From the NCBI GenBank assembly GCA_013290035.1, contig JABCYT010000291.1, forward strand, positions 1 through 5,449: a stretch of 5,449 nt of DNA. Direction: 5' to 3'. The notes beneath the pieces were generated by a model. That model did not search any database and was not told the origin of the DNA. It worked only from the letters and a program-made list of their open reading frames with translations. The position numbers were made by a program, and so were the translations under genes. Shown here piece by piece: positions 1-5,449 of the stretch. Within the stretch, counting starts at the first letter, position 1. The number at the start of each line of letters is the position of its first letter. The stretch comes from Alphaproteobacteria bacterium. GTDB lineage: Bacteria; Pseudomonadota; Alphaproteobacteria; Reyranellales; Reyranellaceae.

Positions 1-1
1 C

Positions 2-3000
2 AAGATCGGCGGCGGTGACTGGCGCGCCCATCTCGGCCACAGCCCGTCGCTGTTCGTGAACGCCGCAACCTGGGGCCTGCTGCTGACCGGACGGCTGACC
101 GCGACCACCAGCGAGCGCAACCTGTCGGCAGCTCTGACGCGCCTGATCGCGCGCGGCGGCGAGCCGCTGATCCGCACCGGTGTCAACCTCGCCATGCGCC
201 TGATGGGCGAGCAGTTCGTCGCCGGCCAGACCATCGACGAGGCGCTGTCGAACGGCCGCGCCCTGGAGGACAAGGGCTTTCGCCATTCCTATGACATGCT
301 GGGCGAGGCGGCTGTCACGGCGGCGCAGGCTTATCACTACATGCAGGCCTATCGAGGGGCGGTCCATGCCATCGGCCGTGCTGCCCGGCGCCGCGGCATC
401 TATGAAGGGCCCGGCATCTCGATCAAGCTCTCCGCGCTGCATCCGCGCTACAGCCGCGCTCAGAGGGAGCGCGTGCAGGCCGAACTCTATCCGCGGCTGA
501 AGGAACTGGCCGTGCTGGCACGGCACCACGATATCGGCCTCAACATCGATGCCGAGGAGGCCGACCGGCTGGAGATCTCGCTCGACCTGCTGGAGCGGCT
601 CTGCTTCGATTCAGAGCTCTTGGGTTGGAACGGCATCGGCTTCGTCGTTCAGGCCTATCAAAAGCGCGCCGTCTTCACGATCGACTGGCTGATCGACCTC
701 GGCCGCCGCAGCCAGCGGCGATTGATGGTGCGACTGGTCAAGGGCGCCTACTGGGACAGCGAGATCAAGCGTGCCCAGCTCGACGGACTTTCAGACTTCC
801 CGGTCTTCACGCGGCGGATCCATACCGACGTCTCCTACCTTGCCTGCGCGCGCAAGCTTTTGGCCGCGCCCGACGCGGCGTTCCCGCAGTTCGCCACCCA
901 CAACGCCCTGACGCTCGCCGCCATCCACGCCATGGCCGGCGAGAATTTCTATGCCGGCCAGTACGAGTTCCAGTGCCTGCACGGCATGGGCGAGCCGCTC
1001 TACGATGAGGTCGTCGGGCCGGCAAACCTCAACCGGCCCTGCCGCATCTACGCCCCGGTCGGTACCCACGAGACTTTGCTGGCCTACCTTGTGCGCCGGC
1101 TGCTGGAGAACGGCGCCAACACCTCGTTCGTCAACCAGATCGCCAATCCTGACTTCACGCTCGACATGCTCTTGGCCGATCCCGTCGTGCGCGCTCGCGC
1201 CCTGGAACCGGTCGGCGCGCCGCACCCGCGCATCGCCCTGCCGCCCGACCTGTTCGGCGCCGTCCGACAGAATTCGAGGGGGCTCGATCTCGCCAACGAG
1301 CAGGTGCTGGCGGCGCTGGCCGTCACCTTGCAGGCGGATGGGAAGCTGGCAGCCGTGCCTTTGCTGGCCGATGGACCCGGCACGGGCATCGCCCGCGATG
1401 TGACGAACCCCGCCGACCGGCGCGACCTTGTCGGCACGGTCATCGAGGCGACGCCGGAGCTGGTCGACGCCGCTTGTGCGCTCGCCAGGCCATGGCAGGA
1501 GCCGCCGGCGGTGCGCGCGGCGACCCTGCGCCGGGCCGCCGACCTGATGGAGGCGCGGTTGAAGCCGCTGCTGGGGCCGATCGTGCGCGAAGCCGGCAAG
1601 ACGTTCGGCAACGCCGTCGGCGAGGTGAGGGAGGCGGTCGATTTCCTGCGCTACTACTCGGGCTGCATCGATGGTTTTTCCAACGATACGCACCGACCGC
1701 TGGGTCTCGTTGCTTGCATCAGCCCATGGAACTTCCCGCTGTCGATCTTCACCGGCCAGATCGCGGGTGCGCTGGCGGCCGGCAATGCGGTGATTGCCAA
1801 GCCGGCGGAGGAAACGCCGCTGATCGCCGCCCAAGCCGTGGCAATCCTGCACGAGGCCGGCGTGCCGCGCGAGGCGCTGCAGCTCCTGCCGGGCGACGGC
1901 ACGGTCGGCGGGCAGCTGGTCGGCAATCCAGCGCTCGCCGGCGTGGTGTTCACCGGCTCGACCGAGGTGGCGCGCTCGATCAACAAGCAGCTCGCCCAAC
2001 GCCTCTGTGCCGACGGCAGACCGCCGACCCTGATCGCCGAGACCGGCGGCCAGAACGCGCTCGTGGCCGATTCCTCCGCGCTGCCCGAGCAGCTCGTGCT
2101 CGATGCGCTGACGTCGGCGTTCGATTCGGCCGGCCAGCGCTGCTCGGCGCTGCGCGTGCTCTGCCTGCAGGACGATATCGCCGATCGCGTGCTGCCCATG
2201 CTGGAAGGCGCGATGGCCGAGCTCGGCGTCGGCAATCCAGATCGTCTGCCGGTCGACGTCGGCCCGGTGATCACCGAGGAAGCGCAGCAGCGCCTGCTCG
2301 ACCACATCGACCGCATGCGGGCGGCGGGCCACGCGGTCCGTCAGGCGGCGCTGCCCGAGGAGACGCGGCGGGGTACCTTCGTGCCGCCCACCATCATCGA
2401 GATCGATGCGGTATCGGACCTGCCCGGCGAAGTGTTCGGGCCGGTCCTGCACGTGCTGCGTTACCGCCGCGAGGACATGGAGGCGGTGGTGCGGTTGGTG
2501 AACGACACCGGCTTCGGGCTGACTTTCGGCGTGCACAGCCGCATCGACGAGACCATCGATCGGGCGGCGGCGGCGAGCAACGCCGGCAACCAGTACGTCA
2601 ACCGCAACATGATCGGCGCCGTGGTGGGCGTGCAGCCGTTCGGCGGCCACGGTCTGTCGGGCACGGGCCCCAAGGCCGGTGGCCCGCTCTACGTCCAGCG
2701 CCTGTTGTCGCAGCGGCCGCCATTCGCGGCGCCGTCAGGCGAGCTGGCCGGTCCGGTCGGCGAGCGCAATCTCTATGCGCTTCGTCCCAAGGGTGCCGTG
2801 CTGTGCATCGCCAGCGATCCACAGCGCCTGAAGGTGCAGCACGATCTGGTGCGCGCCACCGGCAATCGGGTCGCCGCCGACGAGTCGGACAAGGACATCG
2901 CGGCGGTGCTGTTCGCCGGCCACGGGGAAGAGCTCATCGCGCTCAACCGCCGCCTCGCCGAACGGCCAGGCCGCATCGTGCCGGTTCACCTCGAACCCTA

Positions 3001-3088
3001 TCCGCGCGATTTCCTGTTCGACGAGGTCTCGCTCAGCGTCAACACGGCGGCGGCCGGCGGCAACGCCAGCCTGATGGCGATCGGCTGA
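2..3088 (+). CDS. putA: Bifunctional proline dehydrogenase / L-glutamate-gamma-semialdehyde dehydrogenase PutA (5'-partial)
   Basis: PutA oxidises L-proline to pyrroline-5-carboxylate with FAD, passing electrons to membrane quinone, then oxidises the hydrolysed semialdehyde to glutamate with NAD+. The frame is open from base 2 and already matches PutA (DWRAHLGHSPSLFVNAATWG), so the GTG at 56 is an internal Val and the true start lies upstream. Numbering from base 2 gives 1028 residues. Proline dehydrogenase barrel, about 30-385: SIKLSALHPRY with Lys142, NIDAEEADRLE with Asp183, VRLVKGAYWD (244-253), Tyr350 and Arg365-Arg366 of the substrate-binding helix. Aldehyde dehydrogenase, about 450-905: PWNFPLSIF, FTGSTEVA, Glu680 in ETGGQN and catalytic Cys714 in GQRCSALR. 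The Glu-Cys spacing of 34 fits E. coli PutA. A tail of about 120 residues follows, ending in the C-terminal motif SVNTAAAGGNASLMAIG (1012-1028), which marks long (type B or C) PutAs. By alignment to E. coli roughly 100-190 N-terminal residues are missing, so an autoregulatory ribbon-helix-helix domain cannot be judged. No key residue is lost and no frameshift is seen. Confidence 0.97.
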   Translation, partial: KIGGGDWRAHLGHSPSLFVNAATWGLLLTGRLTATTSERNLSAALTRLIARGGEPLIRTGVNLAMRLMGEQFVAGQTIDEALSNGRALEDKGFRHSYDMLGEAAVTAAQAYHYMQAYRGAVHAIGRAARRRGIYEGPGISIKLSALHPRYSRAQRERVQAELYPRLKELAVLARHHDIGLNIDAEEADRLEISLDLLERLCFDSELLGWNGIGFVVQAYQKRAVFTIDWLIDLGRRSQRRLMVRLVKGAYWDSEIKRAQLDGLSDFPVFTRRIHTDVSYLACARKLLAAPDAAFPQFATHNALTLAAIHAMAGENFYAGQYEFQCLHGMGEPLYDEVVGPANLNRPCRIYAPVGTHETLLAYLVRRLLENGANTSFVNQIANPDFTLDMLLADPVVRARALEPVGAPHPRIALPPDLFGAVRQNSRGLDLANEQVLAALAVTLQADGKLAAVPLLADGPGTGIARDVTNPADRRDLVGTVIEATPELVDAACALARPWQEPPAVRAATLRRAADLMEARLKPLLGPIVREAGKTFGNAVGEVREAVDFLRYYSGCIDGFSNDTHRPLGLVACISPWNFPLSIFTGQIAGALAAGNAVIAKPAEETPLIAAQAVAILHEAGVPREALQLLPGDGTVGGQLVGNPALAGVVFTGSTEVARSINKQLAQRLCADGRPPTLIAETGGQNALVADSSALPEQLVLDALTSAFDSAGQRCSALRVLCLQDDIADRVLPMLEGAMAELGVGNPDRLPVDVGPVITEEAQQRLLDHIDRMRAAGHAVRQAALPEETRRGTFVPPTIIEIDAVSDLPGEVFGPVLHVLRYRREDMEAVVRLVNDTGFGLTFGVHSRIDETIDRAAAASNAGNQYVNRNMIGAVVGVQPFGGHGLSGTGPKAGGPLYVQRLLSQRPPFAAPSGELAGPVGERNLYALRPKGAVLCIASDPQRLKVQHDLVRATGNRVAADESDKDIAAVLFAGHGEELIALNRRLAERPGRIVPVHLEPYPRDFLFDEVSLSVNTAAAGGNASLMAIG

Positions 3089-3093
3089 CGGGA

Positions 3094-3399
3094 TCAGTAG
3101 GCGCCGTAGACTTCGGGCTTCCGGTTCTCCCGGATGCAGAGCATCTGGGTGGCCGTTTCCTGCGGCAGCCGGATGCGCTGCTCCTCGCAGTCGTCGTAGG
3201 AGTAGGGTCCGCCGAAGTATTTGGGCCCGCCCAGCACGATGAGGTAGGGCTTCTCCAGGTACCAGCCCGGCCCGGTCCAGGCCGCGGCGACACCCGGCCC
3301 CCAGGCCGGCTTGGTCCCACCCTCCGCACAGGCGCCGAGGCATGCAGCCAGCGACAGGGCGACGCAAACCGCCAGATGGCGAATCGACGGGAACGACAT
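3094..3399 (-). CDS. Small predicted lipoprotein of unknown function
   Basis: A 101-residue protein that I do not recognise by name. It begins with a short basic segment (Arg7, His8), a hydrophobic stretch at about 9-23, and a lipobox Leu21-Gly22-Ala23-Cys24. This predicts cleavage by signal peptidase II and lipid attachment at Cys24, leaving about 78 residues in the periplasm or at a membrane. The mature part is rich in Gly, Pro, Trp and Tyr (GPGWYLEKPY, then LGGPKYFGGPYSYDDCEEQ) and has two further cysteines, Cys71 and Cys88, that could form a disulfide. The ATG is the first start after an in-frame stop at 3436-3438, with no other start codon between. A purine-rich GGGGGAG (3417-3411) lies 11 bases upstream, which is rather far. 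The gene converges on putA, with 5 bp between stop codons, and diverges from gltB across 157 bp. The signal peptide and lipobox set this frame apart from overlapping open frames on the same strand. A function cannot be assigned. Confidence 0.8.
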   Translation of the reverse strand: MSFPSIRHLAVCVALSLAACLGACAEGGTKPAWGPGVAAAWTGPGWYLEKPYLIVLGGPKYFGGPYSYDDCEEQRIRLPQETATQMLCIRENRKPEVYGAY

Positions 3400-3432
3400 C
3401 TCTCTACGAACTCCCCCGAGGTAGATGCCGCC

Positions 3433-3461
3433 AAACTACAGGGGCTTTCGCGTCGCAACAA
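3433..3461 (-). promoter_or_regulatory. Candidate sigma70-type promoter for the small lipoprotein gene
   Basis: Read on the - strand, TTGTTG (3461-3456) and TAGTTT (3438-3433) are separated by 17 bases. Each matches the consensus hexamer at only three of six positions. A transcript would start near 3426, about 27 bases before the lipoprotein ATG, which is a sensible distance. The match is weak and rests mostly on spacing and location. Confidence 0.25.
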
Positions 3462-3471
3462 TTGCTTTCGC
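3444..3471. repeat. Direct repeat GCTTTCGC, two copies 20 bp apart
   Basis: GCTTTCGC occurs at 3444-3451 and again at 3464-3471, so the copies start 20 bp apart, close to two helical turns. They lie between the two divergent genes and overlap or abut both candidate promoters. Between them is a small inverted repeat, GCAA-CAA-TTGC (3455-3465). The arrangement would suit a dimeric regulator binding one face of the DNA, but no known operator consensus is recognised. The repeat is certain; its role is inferred. Confidence 0.45.
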
Positions 3472-3496
3472 CTGGCTGGGCTGCCGGGCTAATAAT
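3467..3496 (+). promoter_or_regulatory. Candidate promoter for gltB
   Basis: The only AT-rich patch in this stretch is TAATAAT (3490-3496). Its AATAAT (3491-3496) matches the -10 consensus at five of six positions. With an 18-base spacer the -35 would be TTCGCC (3467-3472), a poor match at three of six, so an activator might be needed. Transcription would start near 3503, giving a leader of about 54 bases. I did not find a convincing sigma54 GG-N10-GC element. Alphaproteobacterial promoters often deviate from the E. coli consensus, so this remains a suggestion. Confidence 0.3.
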
Positions 3497-3541
3497 GCCC
3501 GGAACAACGGCATCCTGGGGGGATGCTGCGCCCGCCGGGCA
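3484..3541 (+). promoter_or_regulatory. Cluster of short inverted repeats in the gltB upstream/leader region
   Basis: Three perfect inverted repeats follow one another. A: CCGGGC (3484-3489), 7-base loop TAATAAT, GCCCGG (3497-3502). B: GCATCC (3510-3515), loop TGGGG, GGATGC (3521-3526). C: GCCC (3530-3533), loop GCC, GGGC (3537-3540). In addition TGCCCGG (3496-3502) is complementary to CCGGGCA (3535-3541), a 7-bp pairing that would enclose B and exclude A and C. The cluster ends three bases before the gltB AGGA. None has a T-tract, so a simple intrinsic terminator is unlikely. The repeats could be a DNA operator around the -10 or an RNA leader structure, or chance in GC-rich DNA. Confidence 0.3.
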
Positions 3542-3543
3542 GC

Positions 3544-3547
3544 AGGA
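3544..3547 (+). promoter_or_regulatory. Ribosome binding site of gltB
   Basis: AGGA lies 9 bases before the ATG at 3557, a standard Shine-Dalgarno spacing. It settles the gltB start: no upstream in-frame ATG or GTG is present in the intergenic region, and the in-frame TTG at 3554 is directly adjacent and worse placed. Confidence 0.7.
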
Positions 3548-3556
3548 CAGAGTTTG

Positions 3557-5449
3557 ATGGATTTGCCGCAGAAACAGGGGCTTTACGACCCGCGCAACGA
3601 GCACGACTCCTGCGGCGTCGGCTTCGTGGCTGACATCAAGGGCCGGAAGTCGCATGCCATCGTACGCCAGGGCCTGAACATCCTGATCAATCTCGACCAC
3701 CGGGGCGCTGTCGGCGCCGACCCGCTGGTGGGCGACGGCGCAGGGTGCATGATTCAGATCCCCGACGCCCTGTTGCGCGACTGGGCGCGCAAGGCGGCGG
3801 TCGACCTGCCGGCGCCCGGTCACTACGCCGTCGCCATGTGCTTCCTGCCGCAGGACGAGGCGGCGCGGAAGTTCGCGGTCAAGCGCCTGGAGCACTTCGT
3901 CAAGGTCGAGGGCCAGAAGCTTTTGGGCTGGCGCGACGTGCCGACCGACCTAACGGGGCTGGGCAAGGCGGTGATCGAGCGCATGCCGGTGATCCGCATG
4001 GCGATCGTCGGCCGCAGCTCGAAGCTCGCCGATCAGGACGCCTTCGAGCGCAAGATCCTCACCATCCGCAAGCAGACCCAGAACCCTCTGGTCGACCTCG
4101 AGAAGAAGCACAAGCTACCCGGCCTGGCGCAGCTCTACATGCCGTCCTTCTCCTCGCGCACCGTGGTCTACAAGGGCCTGCTGCTGGCCCCGCAGGTCGA
4201 GAGCTTCTACGAGGATCTGCGCAATCCGCTGACCGAATCGGCGCTCTGCCTGGTGCATCAGCGCTTCTCGACCAATACCTTCCCGTCGTGGCGGCTGGCG
4301 CATCCCTACCGCTTCATCGCCCACAACGGCGAGATCAACACGGTGCGCGGCAACGTCAACTGGATGTATGCCCGCCGGCGCACCATGGAGTCCGACCTGA
4401 TCGGCGCCGATCTCGACAAGATGTGGCCGATCATCCCGCACGGCCAGTCCGACACCGCCTGTGTCGACAACGCGCTCGAGCTGCTGGTGGCCGGCGGCTA
4501 CTCGCTGTCGCACGCCATGATGATGCTGATCCCCGAGGCGTGGGCCGGCAATCCGCTGATGGATGCCAAGCGCAAGGCCTTCTACGAATACCACGCGGCC
4601 CTGATGGAGCCGTGGGACGGTCCGGCCTGCATCGCCTTCACCGACGGCCGCCAGATCGGCGCCACCCTCGATCGCAATGGATTGCGCCCGGCGCGCTTCC
4701 TGGTGACCGACGACGACAAGGTCGTCATGGCCTCGGAGGCCGGCGTGCTGCCGATCCCCGACGAGAAGATCGTGCGCAAGTGGCGCCTGCAGCCGGGCAA
4801 GATGCTGCTGATCGACCTCGAGCAGGGCCGCATCGTCGAGGACGAGGAATTGAAGCGCACCTTGGCGGAAGCCGAGCCCTACGAGGAGTGGCTGAAGCAA
4901 ACGCAGTACAAGCTCGACGAGATGTCGGACCTGCCCGACGCGCCGGTGCCGGCGCCGTCCAACGATCCGACGACCCTGCTCGATCGCCAGCAGGCCTTCG
5001 GCTACACCCAGGAGGACATCCAGTTCTTCCTCGAGCCGATGAGCAAGGAGCCCGACGATCCGATCGGCTCGATGGGCACCGACACGCCGATCGCCGTGCT
5101 CTCCAAGAAGCCCAAGCTCCTCTATAATTATTTCAAGCAGAATTTTGCCCAGGTCACCAACCCGCCGATCGATCCGATCCGCGAGGAGCTGGTGATGTCG
5201 CTGGTGTCGATGATCGGCCCGCGCCCCAACCTGCTGGGCCGCCAGGCCGGCACGCACAAGCGGCTGGAAGTGGCGCAGCCGGTGCTGACCAACGCCGAGC
5301 TCGAGAAGATCCGCTCCATCGAGGAGCTGCTGGACGGCGCCTTCCGGACGGCGACGATCGACACGACCTGGCCCGCCGGCGAGGGCGCGGCCGGACTCGA
5401 GAAGGCGCTCGACCGCGTTTGCGCCGAAGCGACCGACTGCGTGCTGGCC
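3557..5449 (+). CDS. gltB: Glutamate synthase (GOGAT) large subunit GltB, 3'-partial
   Basis: GltB hydrolyses glutamine, channels the ammonia to 2-oxoglutarate and makes two glutamates using electrons from the GltD subunit (usually NADPH). It is the main low-ammonium assimilation route with glutamine synthetase. The frame is open from the ATG to the window edge: 631 residues of a protein usually near 1,500. GLYDPRNEHDSCGVGF places the nucleophile at Cys19, which in this family becomes the mature N-terminus after propeptide removal. The propeptide here would be only 18 residues. The class II glutamine amidotransferase domain spans about 19-430: NLDHRGAVGADP with GDGAG, HQRFSTNTFPSW (from His234), HNGEINTVRGN with Asn257-Gly258, HGQSD and DRNGLRPAR (372-380). 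The central domain begins at about 520 with YNYFKQNFAQVTNPPIDPIRE (from Tyr523). The FMN-binding synthase domain, the 3Fe-4S cysteines and the beta-helix domain lie beyond the edge, as would gltD. All visible amidotransferase motifs are intact. It shares a 157-bp divergent region with the lipoprotein gene. Confidence 0.96.
   Translation, partial: MDLPQKQGLYDPRNEHDSCGVGFVADIKGRKSHAIVRQGLNILINLDHRGAVGADPLVGDGAGCMIQIPDALLRDWARKAAVDLPAPGHYAVAMCFLPQDEAARKFAVKRLEHFVKVEGQKLLGWRDVPTDLTGLGKAVIERMPVIRMAIVGRSSKLADQDAFERKILTIRKQTQNPLVDLEKKHKLPGLAQLYMPSFSSRTVVYKGLLLAPQVESFYEDLRNPLTESALCLVHQRFSTNTFPSWRLAHPYRFIAHNGEINTVRGNVNWMYARRRTMESDLIGADLDKMWPIIPHGQSDTACVDNALELLVAGGYSLSHAMMMLIPEAWAGNPLMDAKRKAFYEYHAALMEPWDGPACIAFTDGRQIGATLDRNGLRPARFLVTDDDKVVMASEAGVLPIPDEKIVRKWRLQPGKMLLIDLEQGRIVEDEELKRTLAEAEPYEEWLKQTQYKLDEMSDLPDAPVPAPSNDPTTLLDRQQAFGYTQEDIQFFLEPMSKEPDDPIGSMGTDTPIAVLSKKPKLLYNYFKQNFAQVTNPPIDPIREELVMSLVSMIGPRPNLLGRQAGTHKRLEVAQPVLTNAELEKIRSIEELLDGAFRTATIDTTWPAGEGAAGLEKALDRVCAEATDCVLA

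Noticed and set aside
56..58. GTG at 56 as the putA start codon
   Set aside because: The codons from base 2 to 55 already encode conserved PutA sequence (DWRAHLGHSPSLF), so this GTG is an internal valine.
791..2650. A 619-codon open frame antisense to putA
   Set aside because: It is the mirror of a GC-rich gene with strong third-position bias. The translation is a His/Arg/Asp/Gln-rich composition with no domain, while the + strand carries an unbroken PutA with all catalytic motifs.
3294..3309. Strong hairpin CCGGCC-CCCA-GGCCGG as a terminator
   Set aside because: No T-tract follows on either strand, and it lies well inside the lipoprotein coding sequence. It is best explained by Gly/Pro-rich codons in GC-rich DNA.
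2735..3461. Two alternative - strand frames over the lipoprotein (210 codons at 2735-3367; 140 codons at 3039-3461)
   Set aside because: One extends deep into the putA coding region and the other lacks a signal peptide or recognisable motif. The 101-residue frame has a signal sequence, a lipobox and a fitting stop beside putA.
1474..3492. A 672-codon + strand frame overlapping putA and running through the lipoprotein region
   Set aside because: It is an out-of-frame, Arg/Ala/Gly-rich shadow with no recognisable motif, and it crosses putA, the - strand gene and the intergenic region.
3516..3533. Possible sigma54 promoter (GG at 3518-3519, GC at 3530-3531) upstream of gltB
   Set aside because: The GG-N10-GC spacing is met only inside a G-run. 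The flanking bases do not match TGGCAC or TTGC, and the start would fall only about 15 bases before the ATG.
3745..5127. Long frames inside gltB on both strands (460 codons on +; 380 codons on -, 4115-5257)
   Set aside because: Both are low-complexity shadows of gltB, whose own frame is uninterrupted from 3557 to the window edge with conserved motifs throughout.

Overview
High-GC bacterial DNA with two well-recognised central-metabolism genes on the + strand and one small gene on the - strand between them. The PutA and GltB sequences, the GC-rich third codon positions and the overall style point to an alphaproteobacterium, perhaps a Rhodospirillales- or Reyranella-like lineage. That placement is inference from remembered family sequences, not a search.

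Layout. Bases 2-3088 hold the 3' part of putA (proline dehydrogenase / L-glutamate-gamma-semialdehyde dehydrogenase), whose 5' end lies outside the window. Five bases after its stop, a convergent gene (3094-3399, - strand) encodes a 101-residue predicted lipoprotein of unknown function. Bases 3400-3556 are a divergent intergenic region with weak candidate promoters for both flanking genes, an 8-bp direct repeat spaced 20 bp, and a run of small perfect inverted repeats just upstream of the gltB ribosome binding site. Bases 3557-5449 hold the 5' part of gltB (glutamate synthase large subunit): the processed N-terminus, the glutamine amidotransferase domain and the beginning of the central domain. 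The gene runs off the right edge.

The two enzymes meet at glutamate. PutA oxidises proline to glutamate, and GltB (with GltD, not visible here) makes glutamate from glutamine and 2-oxoglutarate. The lipoprotein between them has no evident link to either. The proximity may be chance, since the lipoprotein gene breaks any putA-gltB operon.

I found no mobile element, tRNA, rRNA, CRISPR array or phage signal. This looks like an ordinary housekeeping region and I see no convincing undescribed system. The most interesting part is the short gltB leader: alternative pairings beside the ribosome binding site and a 20-codon ORF whose stop overlaps the gltB start.
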